A stretch of DNA of 64,000 bases, from positions 186,001-250,000 of the forward strand of contig NZ_JABKKE010000001.1 of assembly GCF_013166575.1 (NCBI RefSeq). Direction: 5' to 3'. The notes below the pieces were generated by a model. That model saw only the letters and a list, made by a program, of their open reading frames with translations. It had not been told where the DNA came from and ran no database searches. A program made the position numbers and the translations under genes. Position 1 is the stretch's first letter; every line of letters begins with the position of its first letter. Of the stretch, positions 17,029 to 26,199 are shown piece by piece. This stretch comes from Xylanibacter rodentium (GTDB lineage: Bacteria; Bacteroidota; Bacteroidia; Bacteroidales; Bacteroidaceae).

Positions 17029-17059
17029 TTTGTAGTTTGGAAAAGATTGATTACCTTTG
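17029..17059 (+). promoter_or_regulatory. Promoter of tRNA-Ser
   Basis: TTTG (17029-17032), 19 nt, TACCTTTG (17052-17059) then C: a full match to the Bacteroidetes -33/-7 promoter, 12 nt before the tRNA. Confidence 0.8.
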
Positions 17060-17071
17060 CACTGCAAATGA

Positions 17072-17159
17072 GGAAAGTTGGCAGAGTGACCGAATGCGCT
17101 GGACTCGAAATCCGGTATACCCTTTTTGGGTATCGGGGGTTTGAATCCCTCACTTTCCG
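17072..17159 (+). tRNA. tRNA-Ser (CGA)
   Basis: This 88-nt class II tRNA has acceptor GGAAAGT paired with ACTTTCC and a D-loop GGCAGAGTGACCGAATGC. The anticodon loop CTCGAAA (anticodon CGA) sits between CTGGA/TCCGG arms. The long variable arm is TACCCTTTTTGGGTA and the T arm GGGGGTTTGAATCCCTC. CCA is not encoded. It has its own promoter and a strong terminator. Confidence 0.95.
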
Positions 17160-17167
17160 CTTAATTG

Positions 17168-17206
17168 AATAGAATTCTAATTTACGAATTAGAATTCTAT
17201 TTTTTA
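17168..17206 (+). terminator. Intrinsic terminator of tRNA-Ser
   Basis: A perfect 15-bp stem (AATAGAATTCTAATT paired with AATTAGAATTCTATT) with a TACG tetraloop is followed by a T-run. It begins 9 bp after the tRNA. Confidence 0.85.
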
Positions 17207-17321
17207 TTATATACATATTCAATATATTTGTTTAGTGAGTCATTTTCGGGGTCAGTCCTAAAAACCTGTGGATATTTTTGGTCAGTCATAAACCGAGCTT
17301 TTGTTAACCGACTTGCTGTGA

Positions 17322-17353
17322 ACAAACAAAAAAGGATGCCTAAGCATCCTTTT
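17322..17353 (-). terminator. Intrinsic terminator of tRNA-Asp
   Basis: On the minus strand AAAAGGATGC, a short loop and GCATCCTTTT (arms 17344-17353 and 17330-17339) are followed by TTTGTTTG. It starts 7 bp past the tRNA. Confidence 0.85.
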
Positions 17354-17359
17354 ATCTTG

Positions 17360-17433
17360 CGGTGCGTACGGGACTCGAACCCGTGACCCCATGCGTGACA
17401 GGCATGTATTCTAACCAACTGAACTAACGCACC
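17360..17433 (-). tRNA. tRNA-Asp (GTC)
   Basis: The minus strand reads GGTGCGT ... ACGCACC plus discriminator G. The D arm is GTTCAGTTGGTTAGAAT. The anticodon arm is CATGC-CTGTCAC-GCATG with anticodon GTC. The T arm is ACGGGTTCGAGTCCCGT. CCA is not encoded. It faces tRNA-Ser, with the two terminators between them. Confidence 0.95.
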
Positions 17434-17455
17434 CTTTATTTCCTAATTGCGGATG

Positions 17456-17486
17456 CAAAGGTAAGCATAATTTTATATTTCACAAA
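17456..17486 (-). promoter_or_regulatory. Promoter of tRNA-Asp
   Basis: On the minus strand TTTG (17483-17486), 19 nt, TACCTTTG (17456-17463) then C. This is the same -7 sequence and spacing as at the tRNA-Ser and tRNA-Thr promoters. Confidence 0.82.
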
Positions 17487-17523
17487 ATATTCAGCAAGAA
17501 AATTTAAATATTTAACTATAAAA

Positions 17524-18048
17524 TCATAAAAATAGCTGCATCAACAAAGAATTGTAATACTTTTGTCCATCAAAAAGCCAGTCTTTAAACTCTGCCGTCG
17601 TCTCATACCCCATCTTACGAAACAACCCGACCGAAGCTTTATTGTCGGTATCAACCACTGCATAAAGTTGATGCAAATGCAATACAGAACAAGAATATTC
17701 AGCAATTCTCTTCAATGCCGCAGCGGCATATCCCATACGTCTATGAGTAGTGTCAATCACGATACCAACTTCCGCCCTTTGATGTCGAGGGTCGAAATTC
17801 ACAATATCGACAACTCCCACCACGGCTCCATCTGAATTTTCTATGATAAGCCGCAGCTGGCGGTCTGCATAAATGTCACATGAAGAGTTTGCAATATAAT
17901 CATGCAGCACATATCGTGAATATGGAACATTGGTGGTTCCTACATTCCACAATACCATATCATTCTCTATACTGTAGAGCAAATCCAAATCCTCCGGTTC
18001 CATTGCCCTCAGTTTCACTTCAGGGAATACATCATTGTATATACTCAT
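17524..18048 (-). CDS. GNAT-family N-acetyltransferase
   Basis: This 174-residue protein has the RimJ/SpeG-like GNAT layout. It has an N-terminal VKLRAMEPEDLDLLYSIEND. The acetyl-CoA motif AEVGIVIDTTHRRMGYAAAA (about 92-111) contains the R/Q-x-x-G-x-A loop. A C-terminal YAVVDTDNKASVGLFRKMGY (about 128-147) follows. It transfers an acetyl group from acetyl-CoA to an amine (protein N-terminus, polyamine or small molecule), and the substrate is unknown. It is the last gene of the recR operon, and its start overlaps the glycosyltransferase stop by 4 nt (ATGA). Confidence 0.88.
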   Translation of the reverse strand: MSIYNDVFPEVKLRAMEPEDLDLLYSIENDMVLWNVGTTNVPYSRYVLHDYIANSSCDIYADRQLRLIIENSDGAVVGVVDIVNFDPRHQRAEVGIVIDTTHRRMGYAAAALKRIAEYSCSVLHLHQLYAVVDTDNKASVGLFRKMGYETTAEFKDWLFDGQKYYNSLLMQLFL

Positions 18049-19235
18049 TGTATTATTTCACTTGGTGTGATTATTATCTTAGTCTTTTCACTATATGTGC
18101 CTAATTTTATTTTATCATTTGTATTCGCAGACATGATTTCAAGCATGGTGGCATATCCGAAAATTTCTGTGTCATATACCACACAGACTGGCATATCAGT
18201 CCTTATTTTACCAAACATGTTTTGTTCCATTGCCACATCCGGCGTGTCCACAGTCCTAAATTCAGAAGTCAAGCCATACCGACGCGCCACACTTGTACAT
18301 CGCTCAACCATCTTACTTCTTCCGATAAAGATATAACGCGTATCCATAGCACGCCTGTCCATCAATCCAATTGCCTTGCGAATATTTGGCAAAGTCATCT
18401 GTATCAATGCCATAAATGCCTTGGCATATATGGCTGTCTTTATCGGCAACGTTATCCAAAAGCCAAGATGGCTATAGTGTTTGCGAAAGAATATGAGCAT
18501 AGCCTGATAGAATACGTGGACATAGCGAAATGAAGTCTTGTGAGTACTCTCACCCTTATAATGCATTATAGGCTGTGGCAAATACCAATTTTCAAATCCT
18601 CCCTTCAGTAGTCTGTACGACAAGTCGATATCCTCTCCATACATGAAGAAATCTTCGTCAAGACATCCTACCGCGTCTGTAGCAGAACGCCTTAAAAGAA
18701 AGAACGCCCCGCTTATCACCTCAATACGCGCTGCTTCATCCCGATCAAGATAGCTCATATAGTAACGTCCGAATATTCTGCTGGCCGGAAATCTTTCACA
18801 CAACCCGCACATTTTATAAAATGATGTCATTGGTGTAGGCAGTCCGCGACGAGATTCTTTTGCAAAAGTGCCGTCAGGATTAAGCATCTTAACCCCTACT
18901 CCTCCTGCACGAGGATGCTCGTCCATAAAGTCGACAGCCTTACGGATGGTATCTTCGCCAACAAATGTATCAGGATTTAGCAAAAGTACATACTCTCCTG
19001 AAGACTGACGATAGGCAATGTTGTTTGCACGTGCGAATCCCAGATTGTGGCTGCTGTCAATAATATTGATATCATGATAGCGTTTGCTGAGATAACTTAC
19101 GGAACCGTCACGCGAATGATTATCTACAATAAATATCTCACTATCTATCCCCTCAAGTGCCTTTTCAAGACTGTTGAGACATTGCTCAACATAAAACTTC
19201 ACATTATAGCTGACTATGATTACAGTGAGTTTCAT
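18045..19235 (-). CDS. Family 2 glycosyltransferase with extra C-terminal domain
   Basis: The product has 396 residues. The GT2 fold covers about 1-290: VIIVSYNV, VDNHSRDGS (nucleotide-sugar site), NLGFARANNIA, the DxD-like LLLNPDTF, GAFFLLRR and DEDFFMYGEDIDLSYRL. This resembles rhamnosyl/WcaA-type enzymes of surface polysaccharide synthesis. Membrane-associated helices follow. The last ~100 residues (YIFIGRSKMVERCTSVARR, then CVVYDTEIFGYATMLEIM) look like a small Rossmann-type domain not usual for GT2. It is similar in pattern to the middle domain of polyprenyl-glycosylphosphotransferases. The gene overlaps both neighbours by 4 nt. Donor and acceptor are unknown. Confidence 0.85.
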   Translation of the reverse strand: MKLTVIIVSYNVKFYVEQCLNSLEKALEGIDSEIFIVDNHSRDGSVSYLSKRYHDINIIDSSHNLGFARANNIAYRQSSGEYVLLLNPDTFVGEDTIRKAVDFMDEHPRAGGVGVKMLNPDGTFAKESRRGLPTPMTSFYKMCGLCERFPASRIFGRYYMSYLDRDEAARIEVISGAFFLLRRSATDAVGCLDEDFFMYGEDIDLSYRLLKGGFENWYLPQPIMHYKGESTHKTSFRYVHVFYQAMLIFFRKHYSHLGFWITLPIKTAIYAKAFMALIQMTLPNIRKAIGLMDRRAMDTRYIFIGRSKMVERCTSVARRYGLTSEFRTVDTPDVAMEQNMFGKIRTDMPVCVVYDTEIFGYATMLEIMSANTNDKIKLGTYSEKTKIIITPSEIIQ

Positions 19236-19669
19236 TCCGTATCATGCCTTTTGGTTTCATACAAGCATCGGATCCGGCTCGGATATATGAACAGCATGCT
19301 TATCAGAAAGATTATTGCAATATATCCGAATGTTGCTTTCATGAACAGATAATACAACAATGTATTGACAAACATAGGTCCGCCGAGCAGCAATATACGC
19401 AGCAATCCCCACTCGGACAATGACCGCGCTCCACCATCGGCAGACAACTTTGCCGCCACGCGCCCTATTCTGAACAGCTTCAGTGCCAACGGTATGCAAA
19501 CTACCGCAAGCAGTTCCATCAACGACGTAGACAGAAATTCCAAACTATTGTCACCTGACAGTATACCCGTAGAAAGTACATTGAACTCGAACACCGCTAC
19601 GACAACCAATGCCGCACCTATCAGCCCCCAAAAGGCTATCATCAATTTTCTTACAGTTCTTTCCATCAT
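19232..19669 (-). CDS. Four-helix integral membrane protein of unknown function
   Basis: This 145-residue protein has about four hydrophobic helices: residues ~8-27, ~47-66, ~90-110 and ~112-131. Positively charged ends are consistent with an inner-membrane protein. No family motif is recognised. It lies between recR and the glycosyltransferase with 4-nt overlaps on both sides, so it is translated with them. Such small membrane proteins next to recR are seen in Bacteroidales, but I know of no function. Confidence 0.75.
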   Translation of the reverse strand: MMERTVRKLMIAFWGLIGAALVVVAVFEFNVLSTGILSGDNSLEFLSTSLMELLAVVCIPLALKLFRIGRVAAKLSADGGARSLSEWGLLRILLLGGPMFVNTLLYYLFMKATFGYIAIIFLISMLFIYPSRIRCLYETKRHDTE

Positions 19670-20283
19670 CTCGTTCCTTCAAATGGCATACGGTTCAGTA
19701 TGGATCTGCCCAATGTGACTTCATCAGTATATTCCAATTCATCTCCGACGGATATTCCCCGGGCTATTACGCTCAGCTTCACATCATACGGAGCTAGTTT
19801 GCGTGAGATATAGAAGTTAGTTGCATCTCCTTCCATTGTGGAACTTAGTGCCAGAATGACCTCCCTGACTGTCCCCCCGCCTACTCTCTTTACCAGTGAA
19901 TCGATCTCGATGTCGCCCGGTCCGACACCATCCATCGGTGATATAATCCCTCCCAAGACATGATACAGTCCGAAAAACTGCTGTGTGTTTTCCACTGCCA
20001 TTACGTCACGTATGTTCTCAACAACACAGATTGTATCGGCATCACGTTTCGCATCCGCACATATAGGGCATATATCCGAATCACTTATGTTGTGGCACAC
20101 ACGACAATATTTGACTTCCTTTTTCATTCTATCCACTGCTTCAACAAACATGCTGACGTCATTCTCTGTCTGACGCAACAGATGCAGCACAAGTCTGAGT
20201 GCTGTCTTTCGCCCTATTCCTGGCAGTTTGGCAAATTCTCCTACGGCTTTTTCCAAAAGTCTTGACGGATATTGCTGTTCCAT
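19666..20283 (-). CDS. recR: Recombination mediator RecR
   Basis: The product has 205 residues, a normal RecR length. A helix-hairpin-helix region is at the N-terminus ([18 protein letters not shown], about 19-36). The four-Cys zinc finger [16 protein letters not shown] (about 57-72) follows. A Toprim domain (about 79-175) has [13 protein letters not shown], then [16 protein letters not shown]. It acts with RecF/RecO to load RecA at gapped DNA. It is first in a four-gene overlapping operon whose other members are unrelated to recombination. Confidence 0.96.
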   Translation of the reverse strand: MEQQYPSRLLEKAVGEFAKLPGIGRKTALRLVLHLLRQTENDVSMFVEAVDRMKKEVKYCRVCHNISDSDICPICADAKRDADTICVVENIRDVMAVENTQQFFGLYHVLGGIISPMDGVGPGDIEIDSLVKRVGGGTVREVILALSSTMEGDATNFYISRKLAPYDVKLSVIARGISVGDELEYTDEVTLGRSILNRMPFEGTR

Positions 20284-20337
20284 AATTACCTGTTAATGAT
20301 ATATATATGTTCCTTTACCACAAGTAGTTTGCAGCTC

Positions 20338-22125
20338 TCAATCCTCGATTTCGCTCAGTTCAAGCCACCGCATGCTCTTCTCGTCTATCTCGTCATTCAG
20401 CATAGGCAGGCGTTTGCTCTTCTCCGTCAGTTCATCCACTGTCAGTTCACCGCTGCACAGTTCTGCTTCAATGAGCTTCTTTTCTTCTTCAAGAGCGGCT
20501 ATTTCGCGCTCCAACAGAGCATATTCCGTCTTCTCCTTGTAGGTCATCTTGCGGCGTGTGTCATGACGAGAGTCGCGCTTTTCGGCCGGTTTTTCTGTCT
20601 TGACAGACTTCTTTTCCATCTGTCCCGAAGCAAGCGAGTTCCATTCACGATATTGCGTATAATTGCCGGGAAAGTCTTTTATCTCGCCCTGACCTCTGAA
20701 AACGAGCAAATGGTCCACGACCTTGTCCATAAAATACCGGTCATGACTTACCACTATGACACATCCGGGGAAATCGGCCAGATACTCCTCAAGAATCTGC
20801 AATGTAACAATGTCAAGATCATTGGTCGGCTCGTCGAGAACCAGGAAATTGGGGTTCCTCATCAACACCGTGCACAGATACAGTTTGCGACGCTCGCCAC
20901 CGCTCAGCTTGTATACATAATTGTGTTGCTGTTCCGGTGTGAACAGAAAATGTTGCAGAAACTGTGATGCCGTAAGATGACGGCCACCGCCAAGATCTAT
21001 GTAATCGGCTATATCGGTGACTACGTCTATCACCTTCTGCTTGTCGTCAAACTTAAGTCCTTCTTGCGAAAAATATCCGAAACGCACCGTATCACCGATG
21101 ACTATGCGGCCACTGTCCGGCTTCTCTTCTCCGAGTAACATCTTGATGAATGTCGACTTTCCGGTTCCGTTGTTTCCGACGATACCCATCTTTTCAAAAC
21201 GCGAGAAATTATAGTAGAAGTCTTTCATTATCACACAATCCGACGACCATGCCTTGGATATGTACTGACACTCGAAAATCTTGCTTCCTATATATACGTT
21301 TCTTGACTTCAACCTCATCAGCCTCTCCTCCATGCGCTGGCGGGCCACCTTTTCCAGTTCGTAGAACGCTTCTTCACGATAACGGGCCTTATGCCCACGT
21401 GCCTGAGGCATACGGCGCATCCATTCGAGCTCTGTACGATAGAGATTGTTGGCACGGGCTATCTCTGCACGCCGCGCGTCGATACGCTCCTGGCGTTTTT
21501 CCAGATAGTAGCTGTAGTTGCCGCGATATGTGTAGAGCGTATTGTCGTCAAGTTCGATGATAACACTGCACACACGATCAAGAAAAAAACGGTCGTGAGT
21601 GACCATGAGAAGCGTCTTGTTGCCACGGTTGAGATATCCCTCGAGCCACTCTATCATGTCAAGATCCAGATGATTGGTAGGTTCGTCGAGTATCAGCAAG
21701 TCCGGTTCGGTAAGCAGTACATTGGCCAGTGCCACACGCTTCTGCTGTCCTCCGCTCAGTTGTCCCATCGGCTGATGCAAATCGCGTATCTTCAATTGCG
21801 TAAGCACTTGCTTTGCCTTGAGCACTTTCTCGTCTTCTCCACGATGATTGAAACATGCGTCCAGCACAGATTCATCCGGATCAAAGGCCGGAGACTGCTC
21901 CAGATATCCAACCTTGAGATCGCGACGGAATATGATGTCTCCCGAATCGTGCCCTTCCTTACCCGATATTACGGACAGGAGAGTGGATTTGCCCGTGCCG
22001 TTTTTTGCTATCAGTCCTACCTTTTGTCCCTCGGCAATGCTGAAACTGATATCGCGGAACAATGTCAGCGCACCAAACGATTTTGACAGATTCTGAACAT
22101 CCAAATATGGTATTTCCTTTGCCAC
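20338..22125 (-). CDS. ABC-F ATPase, Uup-like
   Basis: The product has 595 residues with two ABC domains and no membrane segment. Domain 1 has Walker A LIAKNGTGKST (about 38-48) and signature LSGGQQKR with LILDEPTNHLD. Domain 2 has IVGNNGTGKST (about 312-322) and signature LSGGERRK with LVLDEPTNDLD. Between them is the ABC-F linker (Arg-rich, about 215-275). The C-terminal ~75 residues form a predicted coiled coil (KMTYKEKTEYALLEREI), as in Uup. ABC-F proteins act on the ribosome, and Uup-type proteins also affect transposon excision and recombination in E. coli. It is preceded by engB 20 nt upstream, so the two are probably cotranscribed. Confidence 0.9.
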   Translation of the reverse strand: MAKEIPYLDVQNLSKSFGALTLFRDISFSIAEGQKVGLIAKNGTGKSTLLSVISGKEGHDSGDIIFRRDLKVGYLEQSPAFDPDESVLDACFNHRGEDEKVLKAKQVLTQLKIRDLHQPMGQLSGGQQKRVALANVLLTEPDLLILDEPTNHLDLDMIEWLEGYLNRGNKTLLMVTHDRFFLDRVCSVIIELDDNTLYTYRGNYSYYLEKRQERIDARRAEIARANNLYRTELEWMRRMPQARGHKARYREEAFYELEKVARQRMEERLMRLKSRNVYIGSKIFECQYISKAWSSDCVIMKDFYYNFSRFEKMGIVGNNGTGKSTFIKMLLGEEKPDSGRIVIGDTVRFGYFSQEGLKFDDKQKVIDVVTDIADYIDLGGGRHLTASQFLQHFLFTPEQQHNYVYKLSGGERRKLYLCTVLMRNPNFLVLDEPTNDLDIVTLQILEEYLADFPGCVIVVSHDRYFMDKVVDHLLVFRGQGEIKDFPGNYTQYREWNSLASGQMEKKSVKTEKPAEKRDSRHDTRRKMTYKEKTEYALLEREIAALEEEKKLIEAELCSGELTVDELTEKSKRLPMLNDEIDEKSMRWLELSEIED

Positions 22126-22145
22126 GTGTATATCTTCTTGTTAAA

Positions 22146-22748
22146 TCAGGCTTCCAATTCCTTGTTTATACTGTCTATATAGCTCAACAATTCGTCACGC
22201 CCCTGCCTCTTTTCCGACGACGTGACAAATATCGGAGGCAGTTCCTCCCATGTCTCAGACAGTTTTTTCTTGTACATTTCCACATTGGCCTGTGTCTTCA
22301 CCGGACCAAGTTTGTCGGCCTTGGTGAATACAATGGCAAACGGTATGCTGCTGTTGCCAAGCCAATTGATGAAATCCAGGTCTATTTTCTGCGCTTCCAG
22401 ACGAACGTCAACCAGCACGAACACATTGACCAACTGCTCGCGTTGCAGTATATATCCGTTTATCATTTGTTCCAAACGGGCTATTTCCTTTTTTGAACGC
22501 TTGGCAAAACCATATCCCGGCAAGTCGACAAGATACCAGTTTTTGTTGATTATAAAATGATTTATCAGAAGTGTCTTACCCGGAGTAGCAGACGTCTTGG
22601 CCAGTTTCTTGTTGCAGCACAGCATATTTATAAGGCTCGACTTGCCCACGTTGGAGCGTCCGATAAAGGCATATTCGGGTTTACTGTCCTTGGGGCACAT
22701 CGATACCATTGGAGAACTTATAACAAATTCTGCACTCTTTATTTCCAT
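22146..22748 (-). CDS. engB: Ribosome-biogenesis GTPase EngB/YsxC
   Basis: The product has 200 residues from the ATG at 22748 ([13 protein letters not shown]). The upstream in-frame ATG is rejected because a -7 box lies between. GTPase motifs are G1 GRSNVGKSS (about 30-38), G2 TPGKT, G3 [10 protein letters not shown]4 TKADK and G5 TSSEKRQG. EngB helps assemble the 50S subunit and is normally essential. It is the first gene of a transcript with the ABC-F gene. Both act on ribosomes. Confidence 0.95.
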   Translation of the reverse strand: MEIKSAEFVISSPMVSMCPKDSKPEYAFIGRSNVGKSSLINMLCCNKKLAKTSATPGKTLLINHFIINKNWYLVDLPGYGFAKRSKKEIARLEQMINGYILQREQLVNVFVLVDVRLEAQKIDLDFINWLGNSSIPFAIVFTKADKLGPVKTQANVEMYKKKLSETWEELPPIFVTSSEKRQGRDELLSYIDSINKELEA

Positions 22749-22771
22749 AATCGAAGTATTATTTAGTTCTG

Positions 22772-22779
22772 CAAAGTTA
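22772..22779 (-). promoter_or_regulatory. -7 box before engB
   Basis: This is TAACTTTG on the minus strand, followed by C, 24 nt from the ATG at 22748. It excludes the earlier in-frame ATG at 22805. Confidence 0.5.
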
Positions 22780-23160
22780 CAATAAAAATATGAGAAACCG
22801 GACAATATCGTAACAGATTTGATTTACAGCCGTTTGAGACAACCGCTTCACATCAGGCGGAAATACTGACGATTCTGTCGTTTCGGACTAACCGGCTGTC
22901 CGTTTTCCGCTTTCATATCATTATATCAGGCTCAGAATGCATTCCTTGCATCAAAAGGCGGAATACTGATGAGTGAAACGACAATATATCGGGAACAACG
23001 GTTCTGAATAATTAAGACAAAACGCTTCGTCATCCGTCACAAAACAATCTTTTGCGCATTACAGGCCGAAAACAGCCCATTTTCCACTCGAACAGGAAGC
23101 ACTGATAATCAGACAGTTACAATATCATGGCAAAACATCCCCTTTGTCATCTTCCCGTTT

Positions 23161-23187
23161 GGGCCATATTGCATTGCAATATGGCCC
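23161..23187. repeat. Perfect 12-bp hairpin (GGGCCATATTGC)
   Basis: GGGCCATATTGC, loop ATT, GCAATATGGCCC. A partial echo (GCAATATAGGCC) follows at 23220-23231. It lies in gene-free DNA about 450 bp beyond the nqrF stop, so it is not an obvious terminator. Confidence 0.7.
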
Positions 23188-23642
23188 ATATCGGAAGGCA
23201 ATACAGGCTGTTTCACAGTGCAATATAGGCCATTTCGTTAGTGATTTGTGTCCGTTTTCATGTTCCGATCAGGCAAAATGGTACTATAATATACTTGAAA
23301 CTACACTCAACACATGCAAAAATGCGTATCGGAAAGACTTGAAAGCCTTTCCCGATTTTCTATTTCGCGAAAAATAAAATGTGTTTTTTTAAGAAAAAGA
23401 AAGACATTTCCTCTGTCGTCCAAGGCATCTGAATATTTTCTGTCCTCAGCATGCACTGCCATTACGGCCGGCGATCAGCTTGTCTGAAAAGCCATAAGGA
23501 CATAATCTTGCCGTGTATGCAATGTTGTCGCTACCTGCCATACCCCATTGACACGCACTGCTACAAGATTATGCCCCTATAGTCTGATGAAACCGTAAGC
23601 CTGCGGCCCACCACCGTCGAGACTTTGACACGGCCTTGGAAC

Positions 23643-24908
23643 CTATCCTCCGAAATTGTCGTACATGATGGCTTCCGGCTCTACTCCCAGACCGTCGAGC
23701 ATGTTGACAACAGCGTTGGACATCGGGCCCGGGCCACACATGTAGTACTCGATATCCTCGGGAGCCTCATGCTCTTTGAGGTAAGTGTCGTACATCACCT
23801 GATGTACAAATCCGGCCGTATACTTCACTCCTGCCGCATCGGCAGCCGGATCTGGACGGTCAAGAGCCAGATGAAAATGGAAGTTGGGAAAATCTTTTTC
23901 CAAACCGAGGAAGTCGTCAAGATAGAACACCTCGTTGAGGGCACGCGCCCCATAGAAATAGTGCATCTCACGGTCTGTGGTATTCAGCGTTTTGGTCATG
24001 TGCATAATCTGAGCACGCAAGGGAGCCATGCCGGCACCGCCACCAACCCATATCATTTCGCGCTTTGAATCGAAATGCGGATGGAAGTCTCCATAAGGTC
24101 CACTCATGATAACCTTGTCGCCAGGCTTGAGAGTGAAGATGTAACTCGAAGCTATACCCGGGTTGACATCCATGAATCCGGAGCGGTCGGCCTTGAACGG
24201 AGGAGTGGCAATACGCACCGTGAGCATAAACACATCACCTTCAGCCGGATAATTGGCCATTGAATAGGCACGGATTGTGGGGGTTGGATTGACACATTTC
24301 AAGGGGAACAGACCGAACTTCTCCCACGCCGGCAGATACTCATCACCGATGAGACTCTTGTCAATGTCCTTGTCATAGTCCATAGAGAATGCAGGAATCT
24401 TGATTTGGGCGTAAGAACCGGGCAGAAAATCCATGTGGGCTCCCTTGGGCAGCTGCACCTTGAACTCCTTGATAAACGTTGCCACGTTCTTGTTGGAAAT
24501 GACAGTACACTCGTATTCCTTGACTCCCATCACGCTCTCCGGCACGGCAATCTTAAGGTCGCCCTTCACCTTGCACTGGCATCCGAGGCGCCAATGTTCC
24601 TTTATTTGCTTGCGGGTAAAGTGTGGTTTCTCCGAGTCGAGAATCTCACCGCCTCCTTCAAGCACCTGCACCTTGCACTGGCCGCACGACGACTTGCCGC
24701 CGCATGCCGAAGGCAGATATATGCCGTTTTCGTTAAGGGTGGCCATCAGACTGCTGCCCTGCCCCACCGATATTGTCTTGTCTCCGTTTATGGTTATCGT
24801 CACATTACCGCTTGGCGACAGATATTTCTTTGCCATGAGCAGTATGATGACCAGCAGCAGAATCGTCACAAGAAAAGCGCCTATGCTCGCTAATATAAAT
24901 TCTATCAT
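23643..24908 (-). CDS. nqrF: Na+-translocating NADH:quinone reductase subunit F
   Basis: The product has 421 residues. An N-terminal membrane helix (about 5-26) is followed by a plant-type ferredoxin domain binding 2Fe-2S through Cys69, Cys75, Cys78 and Cys110 (ACGGKSSCGQC ... LGC). A ferredoxin-reductase domain then shows the FAD motif RAYSMANYP, the NAD motif GGGAGMAPLR and the terminal YDNFGG. It is the NADH-oxidising entry point of the sodium pump, facing the cytoplasm. It is last in the nqrABCDEF operon, 20 nt after nqrE. No truncation is seen. Confidence 0.97.
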   Translation of the reverse strand: MIEFILASIGAFLVTILLLVIILLMAKKYLSPSGNVTITINGDKTISVGQGSSLMATLNENGIYLPSACGGKSSCGQCKVQVLEGGGEILDSEKPHFTRKQIKEHWRLGCQCKVKGDLKIAVPESVMGVKEYECTVISNKNVATFIKEFKVQLPKGAHMDFLPGSYAQIKIPAFSMDYDKDIDKSLIGDEYLPAWEKFGLFPLKCVNPTPTIRAYSMANYPAEGDVFMLTVRIATPPFKADRSGFMDVNPGIASSYIFTLKPGDKVIMSGPYGDFHPHFDSKREMIWVGGGAGMAPLRAQIMHMTKTLNTTDREMHYFYGARALNEVFYLDDFLGLEKDFPNFHFHLALDRPDPAADAAGVKYTAGFVHQVMYDTYLKEHEAPEDIEYYMCGPGPMSNAVVNMLDGLGVEPEAIMYDNFGG

Positions 24909-24928
24909 AATACTTTACTGTTTCTGTT

Positions 24929-25555
24929 CTAAATGTTCAGTCCTGAAAAACACATCATTGCCATGGCCATCAGTCCAACGGTGATGAAGGTGATGCCCAA
25001 TCCCTGCAAAGGCTTCGGCACGTCGCTATACTGCATCTTCTCGCGTATGGCACCCATAGCGACAATGGCCAGGGTCCAGCCGATACCGCTTCCTATGGCA
25101 TATACCACCGAGTCGACCACATTGCCTATATACTGTGAGTTGGCGGGATCGAGATTAATGCGCTGCTGCATAAACAACGAGGCACCCATGATGGCGCAGT
25201 TGACAGCTATCAGAGGCAGGAATATGCCGAGCGACGCATAAAGTGACGGAGAATACTTTTCCACTATCATTTCAACAAGCTGGACGATACCGGCAATGAC
25301 AGCAATGAAAAGTATGAAACTCAGATAGGAAAGGTCCACGCCCTCCACGAGACAATCGGGGCCAAGCACCTTGGTAAGAAGCAGATAGTCGACCGGCACC
25401 GTGACAAGCAGCACAAACGTAACGGCACATCCAAGACCGAACGAAGTCTTTACATTCTTTGAAACAGCAAGGAAAGAGCACATTCCAAGGAAGAATGCAA
25501 ATATCATATTGTCCACGAAAACGGACCTGAAAAACAAACTTACTATATGTTCCAT
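24929..25555 (-). CDS. nqrE: Na+-translocating NADH:quinone reductase subunit E
   Basis: The product has 208 residues with about six membrane helices. It starts [20 protein letters not shown], typical of NqrE, with [19 protein letters not shown]. NqrD and NqrE are homologous antiparallel subunits that hold an intramembrane iron centre through Cys residues (here C26 and C112, in GMCSF and VNCAIMG). It forms part of the sodium channel. It lies 2 nt after nqrD. Confidence 0.96.
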   Translation of the reverse strand: MEHIVSLFFRSVFVDNMIFAFFLGMCSFLAVSKNVKTSFGLGCAVTFVLLVTVPVDYLLLTKVLGPDCLVEGVDLSYLSFILFIAVIAGIVQLVEMIVEKYSPSLYASLGIFLPLIAVNCAIMGASLFMQQRINLDPANSQYIGNVVDSVVYAIGSGIGWTLAIVAMGAIREKMQYSDVPKPLQGLGITFITVGLMAMAMMCFSGLNI

Positions 25556-25557
25556 AA

Positions 25558-26184
25558 TTATTTCTCCTTATAAAAATAAGCCCTGTGAATCCAAATAACA
25601 CATCCCACAAGAATCAGTGCCATTGCCGGCATTGTCATCATTCCGTTGTTCAGGTATCCTGCATCATATATTTGCTGCGGGATTAACTGGAAACCAAGAA
25701 GACTGCCACGGCCAAACAATTCGCGCACGCCACCGACAACAACCAGAATCAGGGCATAACCAAGACCGTTGCCAAGACCGTCGAGGAAACTCGGCCACGG
25801 TCTGTTCATCATGGCAAAGGCCTCAAGGCGTCCCATGAGGATACAGTTGGTGATGATAAGTCCTACGTATACCGACAGCTGTACACTGACATCGTATGCG
25901 AAAGCCTTAAGAATCTGACTCACAATAGTCACAAGGGCTGCCACTACAACAAGCTGTACTACAATACGGATGCGCGTAGGGATAGTGTTGCGGATAAGTG
26001 ATATGATCACATTGGCAAAGGCCGTGATTACTGTAACGGCCAGTCCCATGACTATAGCCGGCTTGAGCTGTGCCGTTACGGCCAGTGCCGAACATATGCC
26101 AAGCACCTGTATAAGAACAGGATTGTCGAGATTCAGCGGATTTTCCAACACCTCTCGGTTCTCTTTTGAAAACAACTTACTCAT
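25558..26184 (-). CDS. nqrD: Na+-translocating NADH:quinone reductase subunit D
   Basis: The product has 208 residues with six membrane helices. Family signatures are [17 protein letters not shown] (Cys about 32) and [18 protein letters not shown] (Cys about 113). These two Cys, with those of NqrE, bind the membrane iron centre. It lies 15 nt after nqrC and 2 nt before nqrE. Confidence 0.96.
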   Translation of the reverse strand: MSKLFSKENREVLENPLNLDNPVLIQVLGICSALAVTAQLKPAIVMGLAVTVITAFANVIISLIRNTIPTRIRIVVQLVVVAALVTIVSQILKAFAYDVSVQLSVYVGLIITNCILMGRLEAFAMMNRPWPSFLDGLGNGLGYALILVVVGGVRELFGRGSLLGFQLIPQQIYDAGYLNNGMMTMPAMALILVGCVIWIHRAYFYKEK

Positions 26185-26199
26185 TTTTTCAATCCTCCT

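Larger units (their letters stand above)
22749..23642. other. Gene-free stretch between engB and nqrF
   Basis: Nearly 900 bp without a convincing gene. It holds the engB promoter (22772-22779) and two loose direct repeats (GGCGGAA(A)TACTGA near 22857 and 22957). A perfect 12-bp hairpin lies at 23161-23187, and a 10-bp hairpin (23501-23510 with 23564-23573) lies downstream of nqrF. No T-tract terminator was seen after nqrF. Confidence 0.6.

Noticed and set aside
23501..23573. 10-bp hairpin downstream of nqrF as a riboswitch or terminator
   Set aside because: Stem is short, the loop is long, no T-tract follows on the minus strand, and no known riboswitch pattern was seen.
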